Of a stretch of DNA of 64,000 bases, positions 25,535 to 36,464 are shown piece after piece (position 1 is the first letter of the stretch; every line of letters begins with the position of its first letter). The stretch lies in contig NZ_AJLL01000063.1 in NCBI RefSeq assembly GCF_000317225.1, forward strand, positions 38,455-102,454. Reading direction: 5' to 3'. The stretch is from Fischerella thermalis PCC 7521 (lineage in GTDB: Bacteria; Cyanobacteriota; Cyanobacteriia; Cyanobacteriales; Nostocaceae). The notes below the pieces were generated by a model that saw only the letters and a list, made by a program, of their open reading frames with translations, was not told where the DNA came from and searched no databases. Position numbers and translations under genes: made by a program.

Positions 25535-26362
25535 ATGTCAACCCCCGAGCGACCTTTTGCCAGTTATCATCTTTGGTCTCTAATTGCCCCAGCATCTGGG
25601 CAACAACGTTGGCATTGTCAAATGAGGCGGGGGTATATTAAAGCACGGCAACATGAACCCCAAGTTAGAGCATTGCTGACAAAAGTTACATCATCCCAGC
25701 GCATAGGCTTGCTAGCACAAAAAGGTGTTTATGAATTTCATCACCACAGATATCTACTAAATCAATCAGACGGTGTAGAAAAAGTTGCTGAGCTATTGAG
25801 ATTGAGCAATTCACCTAGTGAAGTGCAACAGCGTGTGTTGCAAATCTTGAAGAAATATCACGACAAACCATTGCTTTCAGGGAAACGTATTGTTTTGTTA
25901 ACCCGTGGTGATGAGGGATTCCCCAAACCAATATTAATTGATCAAAAGCATTATTGTTTCCGCCTCTATGCGGCGATGGACTGTATTTTCATTGAATCTT
26001 CAGGCAATTTACATATTTTAGATTTTAAAACTGGTAAATCTGCTTTTGACCGTCGTCAGGCGTTAGTTTATCTTTTAGCGGCTCGTTATCTTTACCCCAG
26101 ACACAAAGCTATAGCTTCCTTTTATAATTTAGAATTTTCCAAAAAATCGGAGTTAATTAGTGTTACCAAAAGTGAATTAGATTTGATTGAGCTTGAGTTA
26201 GCTAGTATTGCTCAGAAGCACCAACAAGATTTGCAAAAATATCAGCAGCAGACTCAGAAATTTAGTCAAATATTTCCGCCCAATCCTGGGTATCACTGTC
26301 GATTTTGCCCATTTAATTCTATCTGTGAATTTTCTGCTTTTAAGGCTTCGCAAACAGTCTAG
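25535..26362 (+). CDS. PD-(D/E)XK nuclease with Cas4/AddB-like Fe-S cysteines
   Basis: The 275-residue protein has a RecB-like nuclease core: Asp149 (AAMDCIF), Asp163-Phe-Lys165 (HILDFKTG) and a downstream RRQALVYLLAARY matching the QxxxY motif. Cysteines are arranged as one upstream (Cys28) and three at the C-terminus in CX2CX5C (Cys255, 258, 264). This is the pattern of the 4Fe-4S nucleases Cas4 and AddB. A 5'-3' or single-strand exonuclease activity is inferred. No CRISPR or helicase genes are in the window, so this looks like a stand-alone form. Function in vivo is unknown. Confidence 0.85.
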   Translation: MSTPERPFASYHLWSLIAPASGQQRWHCQMRRGYIKARQHEPQVRALLTKVTSSQRIGLLAQKGVYEFHHHRYLLNQSDGVEKVAELLRLSNSPSEVQQRVLQILKKYHDKPLLSGKRIVLLTRGDEGFPKPILIDQKHYCFRLYAAMDCIFIESSGNLHILDFKTGKSAFDRRQALVYLLAARYLYPRHKAIASFYNLEFSKKSELISVTKSELDLIELELASIAQKHQQDLQKYQQQTQKFSQIFPPNPGYHCRFCPFNSICEFSAFKASQTV

Positions 26363-26436
26363 TCTTCATGAGGAAAAATTAGGCTTGCGATCGCTTTTTT
26401 GTGAGTGTGAATGGCGATCACCTATAGATCCCCCAG

Positions 26437-26469
26437 AGATCCCCGACTTTTTAGAAAAGTCGGGGATCT
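26437..26469. terminator. Perfect 15-bp palindrome between convergent genes
   Basis: AGATCCCCGACTTTT (26437-26451) and AAAAGTCGGGGATCT (26455-26469) form a perfect 15-bp stem with a three-base loop. Placed between the converging nuclease and transglutaminase genes, it could end transcription from both sides. It resembles a dispersed cyanobacterial repeat. Confidence 0.6.
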
Positions 26470-26525
26470 GGGCGATCTGATTGTTCACGAATCAAATAGG
26501 ATTGCTATATGAAACCCGGAGTTAG

Positions 26526-28196
26526 CTAAAACGGTGGTAACTCTCCCAAAATGGTGAAGCGAATATGATTAATGGCCAACTCACCAATGGAAATTTCTTC
26601 TTTTGTCAGCCTTACACCTTTACTAGTTATAGTTTCAAAAGGAATACCTTTACCGATTTCAATGTGATACCAGCACAAACCCATAAAAAACCGTGTGGGA
26701 TAGGGCCCATTGTTACCAATATCATCAGGGTTAGATTCCATTGGCAACCAACCAAAACCAGGGATGTAGAATTCTAACCATACATGATTGTAATCTGGTT
26801 GCAGAGGAACATGTTGGTGTTCTGCGTAGGTAGGACATTTGTAGCGTCCGACGGTGCGACAAGCTATGCCATTTAAACGACACAAAGCCAACAACACACC
26901 TACATATTCACCACAAGAACCTACACCTCTTTCTAATACTCGATCAGGTGTATCAATATAAGGTTTTATACCATAAGACAACTGGTCGTAGACATAATTA
27001 CGTATGCTGTACATTTTCCTTAGCAAATTGGTTTCTGTACCAATTGCTTCTTGGGCAGCACGGCGGACAATGGTAGTATCCATTGCCAATTCATCATTAT
27101 CTACGAGATAGCGAGTTTGGTATTCTGGCGATAGTTCAGGAATATCTTCTACATCGGTTGGAGTGAGACGATATTTAATACCTCGGACTTCTAAGACCGC
27201 CTTCCAGCCAAACATGTGCCGTTCACCGGGGGTCAGAGCATCGAATTTAAACACAGCCACCCGTTGCCCATCTATAATTTCTTCTGTAAAAGGCAGTCCC
27301 ACAGGTTCAACATGTTTGACCTTTTGACGATCTGTGTCGCTTGGTAGGGCAATACGCCATTCTAGGTCTTGTAAGTAAACCTCTTCAATCGGCGCTATTT
27401 CCTCCACATAGGACATTTCAATTAGATAGCCATTAGAAAGAGCGTAGCGCTTTTCTGGGAAATAACGATAGTAGAGTGGGTGAATAAACGTGCGATCGCG
27501 ATATGCTAGTTCATGATTTGGGTCAGCATTCGGGTTATCGCGCACATAAGGTTCTTCAGAAGCGTAGGCGACATAGAGAGTTTGTTGACCTGTATTTTTC
27601 TCTGTTTGTACTGCTATACCTGTAGGAGATTCAAATGGTGTTAGTACACTAAATTGAACTTCCCCTGTAGCTCTATCCATGCAGTAAACGCTTTGTTCTG
27701 TTGCATCGCAAGCCCAAAGAATTTCATCAGTCACAGCCAAATTTTCTACGCCCACACCAGGAGCATAAAATCTGGTAATTTCTTTGCGGGTATCGCGATT
27801 AAAAATCACAATATCTCCCAATTTTTGGCAACTGACATAAACTGTTGATTCCCAGACAGCAATGCCATTAGCAGGGTAAGGCAAAGTGACAAAATGTTCC
27901 AGCCCCCAAGAATTCCATTTACATAAATAAACACTGTTACCCCTTGTCACCCAGAGAGTATCTTCCCAAATTGCCAAACCAGTGACATCTGTAAATTCCT
28001 TGCTTTGGTGAGGATTGAGAATTTTTGTGTTGTCAGTGGCAGGATCTATTTGCAGCAGATACCCTTTAGGAGAATCAATAGCAATCAGAGTATCCTGGAA
28101 GAAAGCAATGCCACTCAAAATGGCAGCACCAATTGGTCGAATTGTTTTTTGCCCGAACATCTGGCTAGCGGTCAAACTGGGAAGAGCAAAATTCAT
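26526..28196 (-). CDS. Beta-propeller protein with C-terminal transglutaminase-like domain
   Basis: The 556-residue protein has an N-terminal propeller (about residues 20-260). Its repeats have the pattern LWVTRGNSVYLCKW, TVYVSCQKLGDIVIFNRDT, ILWACDATEQSVYCMDRAT. A middle region follows, then a transglutaminase-like core at about 385-515. The triad is Cys428 (GVGSCGEYVG), His471 (YNHVWLEFY) and an acidic residue in WLPMESNPDD. Such domains act as proteases, peptidases or cross-linkers. There is no signal peptide, so the protein is probably cytoplasmic. The substrate is unknown, and the propeller may recognise a partner. Confidence 0.87.
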   Translation of the reverse strand: MNFALPSLTASQMFGQKTIRPIGAAILSGIAFFQDTLIAIDSPKGYLLQIDPATDNTKILNPHQSKEFTDVTGLAIWEDTLWVTRGNSVYLCKWNSWGLEHFVTLPYPANGIAVWESTVYVSCQKLGDIVIFNRDTRKEITRFYAPGVGVENLAVTDEILWACDATEQSVYCMDRATGEVQFSVLTPFESPTGIAVQTEKNTGQQTLYVAYASEEPYVRDNPNADPNHELAYRDRTFIHPLYYRYFPEKRYALSNGYLIEMSYVEEIAPIEEVYLQDLEWRIALPSDTDRQKVKHVEPVGLPFTEEIIDGQRVAVFKFDALTPGERHMFGWKAVLEVRGIKYRLTPTDVEDIPELSPEYQTRYLVDNDELAMDTTIVRRAAQEAIGTETNLLRKMYSIRNYVYDQLSYGIKPYIDTPDRVLERGVGSCGEYVGVLLALCRLNGIACRTVGRYKCPTYAEHQHVPLQPDYNHVWLEFYIPGFGWLPMESNPDDIGNNGPYPTRFFMGLCWYHIEIGKGIPFETITSKGVRLTKEEISIGELAINHIRFTILGELPPF

Positions 28197-28488
28197 ATTA
28201 AACTAATGTACCTAAAGATTTAGCACGACTAGGATGTATTTTGATATGTTTTGTGCAATTCCACTCCCAACTTCTATTACTCACAACTATCAAAAATATG
28301 TGCTATAAAAAGCAGTTACCTTAGCAATAACACTTAGATAATGCCGTAAAAAAAGTAGGGAAATGTGAAAAATCACACCTGATGTTAACGCTTGTTAGCA
28401 ATATCCCTAATGTAACTTTAGTTGATGGTTTTTCTGGCTATCACTAAATTATGATCGAATTTTGTAACCATTTCCTGTAACCTACACG

Positions 28489-31377
28489 ATGTCTGCTCAT
28501 TCTCTGCCTGATTCAACTACCGTTTGGCATAGTTTAGAAGTTGATAAAGCAATAGAACTGCTCTCCACGAATGCAGACACTGGCTTATCACCTCAAGAAG
28601 CGCAACAGCGATTGGAACAATACGGCCCGAACGAACTTGAGGAAACTGGTGGTCGCAGTGCCTGGGAAATTTTGGTCGATCAGTTCAAAAACATCATGTT
28701 GTTGATGCTGATCGCTGTAGCAATTGTTTCCGGGATTTTAGACTTGCTGGCTCTGCAAAACAACGAGTTAAAAGCGGGGGAAGTACCATTTAAAGACACG
28801 ATCGCAATCTTAGCAATTGTGGTCCTCAATGGCATCCTTGGCTATGTTCAAGAAAGCCGTGCTGAAAAAGCCCTCGCAGCGCTGAAAAAACTCTCTTCTC
28901 CCAACGTCCGCGTCATTCGTGATGGTAAACCAACAGAGGTGGCAGCTAAGGATTTAGTACCGGGGGATGTGATGCTCATAGAAGCAGGGATGCAAGTAGC
29001 AGCAGATGGACGCTTGTTGGAAGTGTCTAACTTGCAAATCCGAGAATCGGCACTCACAGGTGAAGCCCAAGCGGTTAACAAACAGGCAGAAACCACATTA
29101 CCTGAAGAGACAGGAATAGGCGATCGCATCAATTCGGTTTTTCAAGGTACAGAAGTTGTCCAAGGACGGGGCAAAGTTCTAGTCACCAACACTGGGATGA
29201 AAACCGAACTCGGCAAAATTGCTGCCATGTTGCAGTCGGTGGAAAGTGAACCTACACCGTTACAACAACGGATGACTCAGCTAGGTAATGTCCTGGTGAC
29301 AGGTTCTTTGGTTTTGGTAGCCATTGTTGTAATTGTGGGGTTGCTGCGTGGTGGTAACTTAACAGAATTATTGGAAGTTTCTTTAAGTATGGCAGTGGCG
29401 GTCGTGCCAGAAGGTCTACCTGCTGTGATCACCGTTACCCTAGCTTTGGGAACTCAACGCATGGTACGACGCAATGCTTTAATTCGCAAACTGCCAGCAG
29501 TAGAAACTCTCGGTTCTGTAACTACAATCTGTTCTGATAAAACCGGGACTTTGACTCAGAACAAGATGGTAGTGCAATCTGTCTACACAAACGCTTCTAG
29601 CTCTAATCCGAGTGAAAAAACTTGCAATCATCAAGAATTCCGCGTTACAGGAGAAGGTTACGCTCCTAAAGGCGAGTTTCAACTGCAAAATAATAAAGTT
29701 GAGGTACAAGATTACCGAGAACTACAAGCTTTATTAGTAGCCTGTGCTGTTTGTAATGATTCTGTCTTACAACAGCAACAAGGACAGTGGACTATTTTAG
29801 GAGACCCGACAGAAGGGGCTTTGGTGACATTAGCAGCCAAAGGAGGAATTGAAAAAGACCAGTGGGATAGTAAATTGCCTCGGGTGGGTGAGTTTCCGTT
29901 TTCTTCAGAAAGAAAGCGGATGAGTGTAATTTGTAGGGTTGAACAAGTAGAAACAGGTGTTTCGCCTTTAAGTGATGTTGATCCGATCATCAGCCATTTG
30001 GTGAACTCCCATGGCTATTTAATGTTTACCAAAGGCTCACCAGAGTTAATTTTGGCTCGTTGTACTCAACTTTATGTAGGTAATAGCACTATTCCCCTAA
30101 CTCAAAACCAGCGAGATGAGATATTAGCCGAAAACGATCGCATGGCTTCTAATGGTTTGCGGGTATTAGGTTTTGCTTATAAACCCCTGGCGGAAATTCC
30201 AAGCCAAGGTTCAGATGAGACATCCGAACAAGAATTAGTCTGGTTGGGCTTAGTGGGGATGCTGGATGCACCCCGTCCAGAAGTGAGGGCGGCGGTACAA
30301 GAGTGCCGCGAAGCAGGCATTCGACCGATTATGATTACTGGTGATCACCAGTTAACAGCCCGAGCGATCGCTACTGATTTAGGAATTGCCCAACCAGGCG
30401 ATCGGGCCCTGACTGGTCAAGAACTGCAACGGATGAGCGACCAAGACCTAGAGCAAAATGTTGACTTGGTAAGTATTTATGCTCGAGTTGCCCCAGAACA
30501 CAAACTGCGAATTGTCCAAGCTTTACAGCGTCGCGGCAGATTCGTCGCGATGACTGGTGATGGTGTCAACGATGCTCCAGCCCTCAAACAAGCTGACATT
30601 GGTATTGCGATGGGTATCACCGGCACTGATGTGAGTAAAGAGGCAGCAGATATGGTGCTACTAGATGATAACTTCGCTACTATTGTTGCTGCTACTGAGG
30701 AAGGCCGGGTTGTTTACACCAATATCCGCCGTTTTATTAAGTATATTCTCGGTAGTAACATCGGTGAAGTTCTGACAATCGCAGCTGCACCCATCTTGGG
30801 ATTAGGAGGAGTTCCCCTCACACCCCTCCAAATTCTCTGGATGAACTTGGTGACAGACGGTTTACCAGCCTTAGCGTTAGCTGTAGAACCGCCCGAACCA
30901 GATGTCATGAAGCGTCCCCCCTTCAGTCCGCGTGAAAGCATTTTTGCTAGAGGCTTGGGTTCTTATATGATTCGGATCGGGATTATTTTCGCGTTCATTA
31001 CCATTATTTTGATGATGTGGGCGTACAATCATTCTACCAGCATCCAAGGCAATGGGCTGAGTCCAGATCGATGGAAGACAATGGTATTTACTTCGCTGTG
31101 TCTTGCCCAAATGGGTCATGCGATCGCAATTCGCTCTAACAGCCGACTGACAATAGAGATGAATCCGTTTTCCAATCCTTACGTATTAGGGGCAGTCGTT
31201 TTAACCACAATCTTGCAACTGATGCTGGTTTATGTCCCTCCCCTCCGTAATTTCTTTGGGACTGACTATATTTCTTTGCCGGAATTGGGGATTTGTCTTG
31301 GTTTCAGCGCCTTAATGTTTGTGTGGATTGAACTTGAAAAGATTGTCTTCCGGTTGATGGGCAAGAAGACGGTGTGA
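28489..31377 (+). CDS. P2-type cation-transporting ATPase (PacL/Ca2+ pump-like)
   Basis: The 962-residue pump moves a cation (Ca2+ or similar by family) across the plasma or thylakoid membrane. All catalytic motifs are present: actuator [14 protein letters not shown] in M4, phosphorylation motif [27 protein letters not shown] for nucleotide binding, [21 protein letters not shown], and [12 protein letters not shown] in M6, where Asn and Asp can bind Ca2+. It is the intact paralogue of the mutated pump at 7342-10251. A repeat-rich stretch directly follows its stop, before recF. Confidence 0.95.
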   Translation: MSAHSLPDSTTVWHSLEVDKAIELLSTNADTGLSPQEAQQRLEQYGPNELEETGGRSAWEILVDQFKNIMLLMLIAVAIVSGILDLLALQNNELKAGEVPFKDTIAILAIVVLNGILGYVQESRAEKALAALKKLSSPNVRVIRDGKPTEVAAKDLVPGDVMLIEAGMQVAADGRLLEVSNLQIRESALTGEAQAVNKQAETTLPEETGIGDRINSVFQGTEVVQGRGKVLVTNTGMKTELGKIAAMLQSVESEPTPLQQRMTQLGNVLVTGSLVLVAIVVIVGLLRGGNLTELLEVSLSMAVAVVPEGLPAVITVTLALGTQRMVRRNALIRKLPAVETLGSVTTICSDKTGTLTQNKMVVQSVYTNASSSNPSEKTCNHQEFRVTGEGYAPKGEFQLQNNKVEVQDYRELQALLVACAVCNDSVLQQQQGQWTILGDPTEGALVTLAAKGGIEKDQWDSKLPRVGEFPFSSERKRMSVICRVEQVETGVSPLSDVDPIISHLVNSHGYLMFTKGSPELILARCTQLYVGNSTIPLTQNQRDEILAENDRMASNGLRVLGFAYKPLAEIPSQGSDETSEQELVWLGLVGMLDAPRPEVRAAVQECREAGIRPIMITGDHQLTARAIATDLGIAQPGDRALTGQELQRMSDQDLEQNVDLVSIYARVAPEHKLRIVQALQRRGRFVAMTGDGVNDAPALKQADIGIAMGITGTDVSKEAADMVLLDDNFATIVAATEEGRVVYTNIRRFIKYILGSNIGEVLTIAAAPILGLGGVPLTPLQILWMNLVTDGLPALALAVEPPEPDVMKRPPFSPRESIFARGLGSYMIRIGIIFAFITIILMMWAYNHSTSIQGNGLSPDRWKTMVFTSLCLAQMGHAIAIRSNSRLTIEMNPFSNPYVLGAVVLTTILQLMLVYVPPLRNFFGTDYISLPELGICLGFSALMFVWIELEKIVFRLMGKKTV

Positions 31378-31529
31378 GGGGTGTGAGAGGTGTGAGGAGT
31401 GTGAGGAGTGTGGGGGTTGTCAGAAGTTATAGTACTATTTTCTTCCCATACTCCTCATACTCCCCCTACTCCTCATACTCCCCCTACTCCTCATACTCCC
31501 CCTACTTCCCCTACTCCCCACGCTCCCCT
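31375..31529. repeat. Tandem repeats between the ATPase stop and recF start
   Basis: A 9-base GTGTGAGGA-type repeat starts at the ATPase stop codon and runs to about 31415. Its partial inverse follows as three perfect 18-bp units (CCTCATACTCCCCCTACT, 31453-31506) and derivatives. The two blocks could pair as a long hairpin in the recF leader. The frame through it is open ([13 protein letters not shown] then [12 protein letters not shown]) but is unlikely to be translated as part of RecF. Confidence 0.8.
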
Positions 31530-32696
31530 ATGTATTTAAAAACCCTCCACCTCCGACACTTTCGCAACTATCAAGAGCAGCAGGTTGAGTTTACTGCTCC
31601 CAAAACGATTTTGGTGGGCAATAATGCTCAGGGAAAATCTAATTTGTTGGAGGCGGTGGAGTTATTAGCTACATTGCGATCGCATCGTACTTTTCGCGAT
31701 CGCGATTTAGTGCAAGAAGCAGAAGAACTTGCTCAAATTAGTGCTTCTCTCAAACGAGAAACTGGCATTAGCACTCTCAATTTAATTTTGCGTCGTAATG
31801 GTCGCCGTACTGTTAACCTCAATGGTGAAAATCTCCGGCGACAAATGGACTTTCTCGGTGTCCTGAATGCCGTACAATTTTCTAGCTTGGACTTAGACCT
31901 GGTACGTGGCGGCCCAGAAGGTCGGCGTCACTGGCTAGATACTTTATTGATTCAACTAGAACCAATATACGCCCATATCTTACAACAATATCACCAAATA
32001 TTACGTCAGCGTAACGCCTTTTTGAAACGCAATGCAGAGAAGTTGTACACAACGTCTCTACAATCTGAATTAGCTATATGGGATGTACAGCTAGCTACAG
32101 CAGGTACACGGGTGATTAGGCGTCGGGAAAGAGCTATACAGCGACTCGCTCCCATAGCCAAAAAGTGGCACGCTAGCATTAGTGGCAGTAAAGAAATTTT
32201 GCAAATCAAATACTCACCCAACGTTCCTTTAGAGCAAAATCACTCAGAAAAAGTGCAACAAGCCTTGCTAGAAAAGCTTCAGCAAAGAACTATTGCGGAA
32301 TTGCACCAAGGTACTACTCTCGTTGGACCACATCGAGACGAAATAGAATTAACAATTAATCAAACACCAGCTCGTCAATACGGTTCTCAAGGTCAGCAAA
32401 GAACCCTCGTACTAGCTTTAAAATTAGCTGAATTGCAATTAATTGAAGAGGTTGTAGGAGAACCACCACTGCTACTTCTTGATGATGTTTTAGCGGAACT
32501 AGATCCTTCTCGTCAAAATCAATTACTTGATACAATTCAAGACCGTTTTCAGACAATAATTACTACTACTCATTTGGGTGCTTTTGATTCCCAATGGTTG
32601 AATTCTTCTCAAATTCTGTACGTTAAAAGTGGCAAAATATCCATAGAAAAAGAAGGAGTTGGCAGACAAAAACTAGAAGGAATTTTTCAGGAATAA
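31530..32696 (+). CDS. recF: DNA replication and repair protein RecF
   Basis: The 388-residue protein is an SMC-like ATPase that helps load RecA at gaps. From ATG 31530 it begins [15 protein letters not shown], the classic RecF N-terminus, with Walker [10 protein letters not shown] (30-38), the RSHRTFRD segment, [16 protein letters not shown], and Walker B with [16 protein letters not shown] preceded by the signature [10 protein letters not shown]. The frame is open a further 52 codons upstream through a tandem repeat, but those residues are not RecF-like. It is not beside dnaA or dnaN here, as is normal for cyanobacteria. Confidence 0.97.
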   Translation: MYLKTLHLRHFRNYQEQQVEFTAPKTILVGNNAQGKSNLLEAVELLATLRSHRTFRDRDLVQEAEELAQISASLKRETGISTLNLILRRNGRRTVNLNGENLRRQMDFLGVLNAVQFSSLDLDLVRGGPEGRRHWLDTLLIQLEPIYAHILQQYHQILRQRNAFLKRNAEKLYTTSLQSELAIWDVQLATAGTRVIRRRERAIQRLAPIAKKWHASISGSKEILQIKYSPNVPLEQNHSEKVQQALLEKLQQRTIAELHQGTTLVGPHRDEIELTINQTPARQYGSQGQQRTLVLALKLAELQLIEEVVGEPPLLLLDDVLAELDPSRQNQLLDTIQDRFQTIITTTHLGAFDSQWLNSSQILYVKSGKISIEKEGVGRQKLEGIFQE

Positions 32697-32902
32697 AATC
32701 ATAATCTCACTTCATGCCTCAACCCATATCTTTTACCTCGCCCTGAGTACGCCTTGAACTGAAGTTCAACCCTCATAGCCTAAATCTGTTCAAATAGTTT
32801 TGTTTGAAGAACCAATTGGTACACTTTTAATAGAAATTAATGACAAAATTTGGAACACTTTGAGGAATAGTGAGAAGATGCGATCGCTTATTCTTCAACT
32901 AA

Positions 32903-33619
32903 TTACAACTTTTCTGGATCAATCCCCTTTTCTCGTAATCTCGCCAACAATTCTTGATAACGCTGTTGTTCTTGTTCAAGTTGCTGTAGTGCTGCTTCTT
33001 TCTGTTGGCGTTCCTGTTCGGCACGTTGGCGTTCCTTTTCCCGGACTTGGTCTAATTCTACGGGTGTGAGAAATCTTTGTCCATCGGGACGATAAATTTC
33101 TAAAGTTTCAGGTGTCAGTACAAACCGCACTCCCAATCGGGGACTCACCCAACCATTCATCTCTTCAATAATTTCTAAGTCATCTCCAGAACGTAACAAA
33201 CCAGTTAATTCCAAAGTGTCTGGATTGTAAATATAATATTCTTCAACACCATAACGTTGATAAAACAGAAGCTTATTTGTCATCTCTTTGGTTGTATTGC
33301 TGGGTGAGAGAATTTCAAACACTACTTGGGGAGCAATATTATTTTCTTTCCACTGTAAATAAGAACCTCTATCTGCTTTTGGTCTACCAAAAACGACCAT
33401 AACATCAGGTGCTTGGCAAAGTTTGTTATTTCCCTCTACTGGATACCACAGCAAGTCTCCAGCAATAAATACATCACTTTGTGATGCAAATAAAATTTCT
33501 AAATTTTCTTTAATCGTGACAATCCAACGAAATTGTTTTGTATTATCAGCCATTGGCTTCCCGTCGCTTTCCGGGTAGACTAGCTCTGGTGTTGTGTCGG
33601 GCGTGAGTTGTTGTACCAT
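32903..33619 (-). CDS. Uma2-family (DUF820) putative PD-(D/E)XK endonuclease
   Basis: The 238-residue protein belongs to the large cyanobacterial Uma2 family. The nuclease-fold residues are APDVMVVFG (Asp) and VVFEILSPSN (Glu), with the typical RYGVEEYYIYNPDT helix and strand. The C-terminus (about 185-235) is a coiled coil rich in Gln, Glu and Arg. Members occur in many copies per cyanobacterial genome, and activity is mostly untested. It lies just downstream of prmA on the same strand, with a 48-base gap, so it may be co-transcribed. Confidence 0.88.
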   Translation of the reverse strand: MVQQLTPDTTPELVYPESDGKPMADNTKQFRWIVTIKENLEILFASQSDVFIAGDLLWYPVEGNNKLCQAPDVMVVFGRPKADRGSYLQWKENNIAPQVVFEILSPSNTTKEMTNKLLFYQRYGVEEYYIYNPDTLELTGLLRSGDDLEIIEEMNGWVSPRLGVRFVLTPETLEIYRPDGQRFLTPVELDQVREKERQRAEQERQQKEAALQQLEQEQQRYQELLARLREKGIDPEKL

Positions 33620-33667
33620 GATCTACCAAGCCTCCAATTAGGAGCGATCGCTACTCCTATCTCCAGT

Positions 33668-34582
33668 TTAAGAACGGCGCACGTTCAAGCAACACCATTC
33701 TTTGCGTTTCCACAAAGTAGCCACCACCCAACCATTTTTTTCTAAAGTATCGGCAACGGCTTTCGATTGCTCGACTAAGATACCACTGAAGATACCCCAA
33801 CTGCTAGGTTTAGCGATCGCACTCATTTGGGGAACCAGTTCGATAATTACATCAGCTAGGATGTTGCATACTATACCATCTACTGGTGCAGTGAGTAGTT
33901 TTGCTGCAACGTCTACACTACCTTGTGCCACAACCAAGCGTTCTTTATCAATGCCATTGAGTAAGAGATTTTCTTGGGTTGATTGCACTGCTAAAGGGTC
34001 AGTATCTACCGCATAGACTTGCTTTGCTCCTAGTAATAGCGCCCCTATTGAAAGGATACCAGAACCACAACCAATATCTGCAATTACCGCACCTCCCTGT
34101 TCTCCTGTTGCAGGGGATAATAGGGAATCACTTAGCCGCATTTCCAAGGATTCCAAACACAATTGAGTTGTGGCGTGGTTCCCCGTACCAAAAGCCATAC
34201 CAGGATCGAGGCGGATAATTATGCGATCGCTATTTTCTGGCGTGGGATACCAAGCGGGATTAATCAAAAAGCGATCGCCTATTTCCTGTGGTAGCCAGTA
34301 TTGTTTCCAACTACTTGCCCAATCTTGTTCGTCAATTAACTGCCAATGTATTGTCGGGGGAGCCATTTCCATACACAAAGCGTCTTGGCGTAACCACAAC
34401 GATAGCGCAGCTAAATCCAATAGCTGCGCTTGAAATACCGGCAAATAACCCCTCACCAGAATTTGATTTCCTTTTTTTTCACTTGCTGTACCACGACAGC
34501 CAAAACTTCCCAGCCGCCAAAAGACACTATCTTCTAATTCTGGTTCACAAAGAATTTGTAATTCCCACCAAGTCTTAACCAT
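33668..34582 (-). CDS. prmA: Ribosomal protein L11 methyltransferase
   Basis: The 304-residue enzyme methylates L11 using S-adenosylmethionine. It has an N-terminal L11-recognition domain ([20 protein letters not shown]), then a linker with [17 protein letters not shown], then [20 protein letters not shown], motif [16 protein letters not shown], acidic [11 protein letters not shown], and the product-site NILADVI. All are family hallmarks. It lies downstream of serA on the same strand, with a 300-base repeat-filled gap. Confidence 0.96.
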   Translation of the reverse strand: MVKTWWELQILCEPELEDSVFWRLGSFGCRGTASEKKGNQILVRGYLPVFQAQLLDLAALSLWLRQDALCMEMAPPTIHWQLIDEQDWASSWKQYWLPQEIGDRFLINPAWYPTPENSDRIIIRLDPGMAFGTGNHATTQLCLESLEMRLSDSLLSPATGEQGGAVIADIGCGSGILSIGALLLGAKQVYAVDTDPLAVQSTQENLLLNGIDKERLVVAQGSVDVAAKLLTAPVDGIVCNILADVIIELVPQMSAIAKPSSWGIFSGILVEQSKAVADTLEKNGWVVATLWKRKEWCCLNVRRS

Positions 34583-34883
34583 AGGATTTTAGATTTTAGA
34601 TTTTAGATTTTAGATTGCAAGAGACTAGTTATTAGTTAGTAAGTAGTGAATAGCAATTAGCAGGTGATAGAAAATTCCGCAACTAATTCAAGGTGGGTAA
34701 AAATCCTCAACTAATTTCCTGAATTTTTGTATTTTCACCTTTGTGTCTTAGAGCCTTGGTGGTTCAAAACTTAATTTTTTCACCACAAAGACACCAAGAC
34801 ACCAAGAAAAATACATTACACCACCAAAGGGCTACAACTAACTACTAACAATCCCTAATCCAAAATCCAAAATCCAAAATTGA
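34583..34883. repeat. Repeat-filled gap between serA and prmA
   Basis: ATTTTAGATT units are repeated four times at 34585-34616. The palindromic CCTTGGTGGTTC...CACCACAAAGACACCAAGACACCAAG element lies at 34751-34806. ATCCAAAATCC units lie at 34857-34880. No gene is seen. Confidence 0.75.
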
Positions 34884-36464
34884 TTAGAGTGTTACTGTGT
34901 ACGCATCCCGGATTCCAGGTACTTTGGTAATCTCGCTCAAAATGCCATCGGGTAAGGGATCATCAAGACTGAGAACCATCACCGCATCACCGCGAACGAT
35001 TTTACGCCCTACCTGCATACTGGCAATATTGACATTAAAGCTACCTAGTAGGGAACCAAGTTTACCAATGATTCCTGGCATATCTCGGTGTACGGTGAAC
35101 AGCATGTGATGGCTGGGGGGGACGTTGATGGGGAAACCGTCTAGGTTGGTGAGGCGGATTTCTCCGTCGCCTAACAAAGCGCCTGTAACAGCATGAGTAC
35201 CCAATGAACCAGTAGCCTCTAAATGTATTGAACCAGCATAGTCTTTGATTGCTGCATCCCGGGTTTCAATGACGCGGATTCCCCGTTCTTTGGCTTCGAT
35301 GCTGGCATTAACATAGTTTACCCGTTCTCGCAGTGCTTGGAAAAGTAGTCCTTTGAGGGATGCTACTACCAACGGCTGACTTTTATTAGTGGCTAGTTCG
35401 CCTTGCAATCTGACGTTGAGCAATTCTACTCTACCGCCTGCTAATTGTCCGACGAGATTACCCAAGGTTTCGGCTAACTGCATGTAGGGTTTGAGTTCTT
35501 CTAAGACATCTGGTCCTAATCCCGGAATATTCACCGCCGATCGCGCTGGTAAACCCAACAGTACATCCCGAATTTGTTCCGCAACATCAATAGCTACGTT
35601 CACTTGCGCCTCTGTTGTGGAAGCACCTAAGTGGGGAGTGAGGATGACTTCTTTACCTAAAGACCTTAAGCTAGATTCTCCTAGTGGTTCAGACTCAAAG
35701 ACATCAAGGGCAGCACCAGCAATTTTACCCTCTTTAATGGCAGTTGCGAGAGCTTCTTCATCAATTATGCCACCACGAGCGCAGTTGATAATTCTGGTGG
35801 TGGGTTTCATTTTTGCCAACATAGTGGCATTAATTAAATGGGTGGTTTCTGGAGTTTTGGGGATGTGTAGGGTAATGTAGTCTGCTTGCTGCACCAATAA
35901 ATCCATATCCACTAGCTGACAGCCAAGCTGTTCGGCTCTTTCTGTGGAAATAAACGGATCATAAGCCAGCAATTTCATTCCCATTGCTTTGGCAACAGCA
36001 GCTACATGGGAACCTATTTTACCCAAACCAACAATGCCGATAGTTTTTTTGTAGACTTCAGCACCCACAAAGCTTTTACGATCCCATTCGCCGCGTTTTA
36101 CAGAAGCGTTGGCGTCAGGAATATGACGAGATAAAGACAACATCATCGCCAATGCGTGTTCAGCAGCAGCGATGGTGTTTCCTTCTGGAGAGTTGACAAC
36201 TACAATCCCCTGACGAGTGGCGGCGGCTACATCGACATTATCTACGCCTACACCAGCGCGTCCAATAATTTTTAGCTGCGTCCCAGCTTCGATGATTTCT
36301 TTGGTGACGCGCGTTCCAGAACGAATCATCAGGGCATCATATTCACCAATGATTTTAACTAATTCTTCTGGTTTTAAGCCTGTTTTGACATCAACAGTGG
36401 CAACTTGGGATAAGATGTCAATCCCGGCTTGGTCAATTGGATCGGAGACGAGAACCTTAGACAT
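34884..36464 (-). CDS. serA: D-3-phosphoglycerate dehydrogenase
   Basis: The 526-residue enzyme catalyses the first step of serine synthesis, oxidising 3-phosphoglycerate with NAD. The nucleotide-binding motif is GLGKIGSHVAAVAKAMG. Catalytic residues lie in NCARGGIIDE (Arg), LDVFESEP (Glu) and LTPHLGAST (His). An intervening domain follows, then a C-terminal ACT domain (VHRDMPGIIGKLGSLLG) that binds serine for feedback control in other bacteria. This is the long form typical of cyanobacteria and plants. Start at ATG 36464. Confidence 0.97.
   Translation of the reverse strand: MSKVLVSDPIDQAGIDILSQVATVDVKTGLKPEELVKIIGEYDALMIRSGTRVTKEIIEAGTQLKIIGRAGVGVDNVDVAAATRQGIVVVNSPEGNTIAAAEHALAMMLSLSRHIPDANASVKRGEWDRKSFVGAEVYKKTIGIVGLGKIGSHVAAVAKAMGMKLLAYDPFISTERAEQLGCQLVDMDLLVQQADYITLHIPKTPETTHLINATMLAKMKPTTRIINCARGGIIDEEALATAIKEGKIAGAALDVFESEPLGESSLRSLGKEVILTPHLGASTTEAQVNVAIDVAEQIRDVLLGLPARSAVNIPGLGPDVLEELKPYMQLAETLGNLVGQLAGGRVELLNVRLQGELATNKSQPLVVASLKGLLFQALRERVNYVNASIEAKERGIRVIETRDAAIKDYAGSIHLEATGSLGTHAVTGALLGDGEIRLTNLDGFPINVPPSHHMLFTVHRDMPGIIGKLGSLLGSFNVNIASMQVGRKIVRGDAVMVLSLDDPLPDGILSEITKVPGIRDAYTVTL

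Noticed and set aside
28848..29132. Antisense frames within the intact ATPase and other long genes
   Set aside because: They are shadows of strongly biased coding sequence; the sense frames carry all conserved motifs.
31374..31529. 52-codon N-terminal extension of RecF
   Set aside because: It is encoded by tandem repeats (RGVRSV and PYSSYS runs). RecF proteins begin MYLKxLxLxxFRNY.
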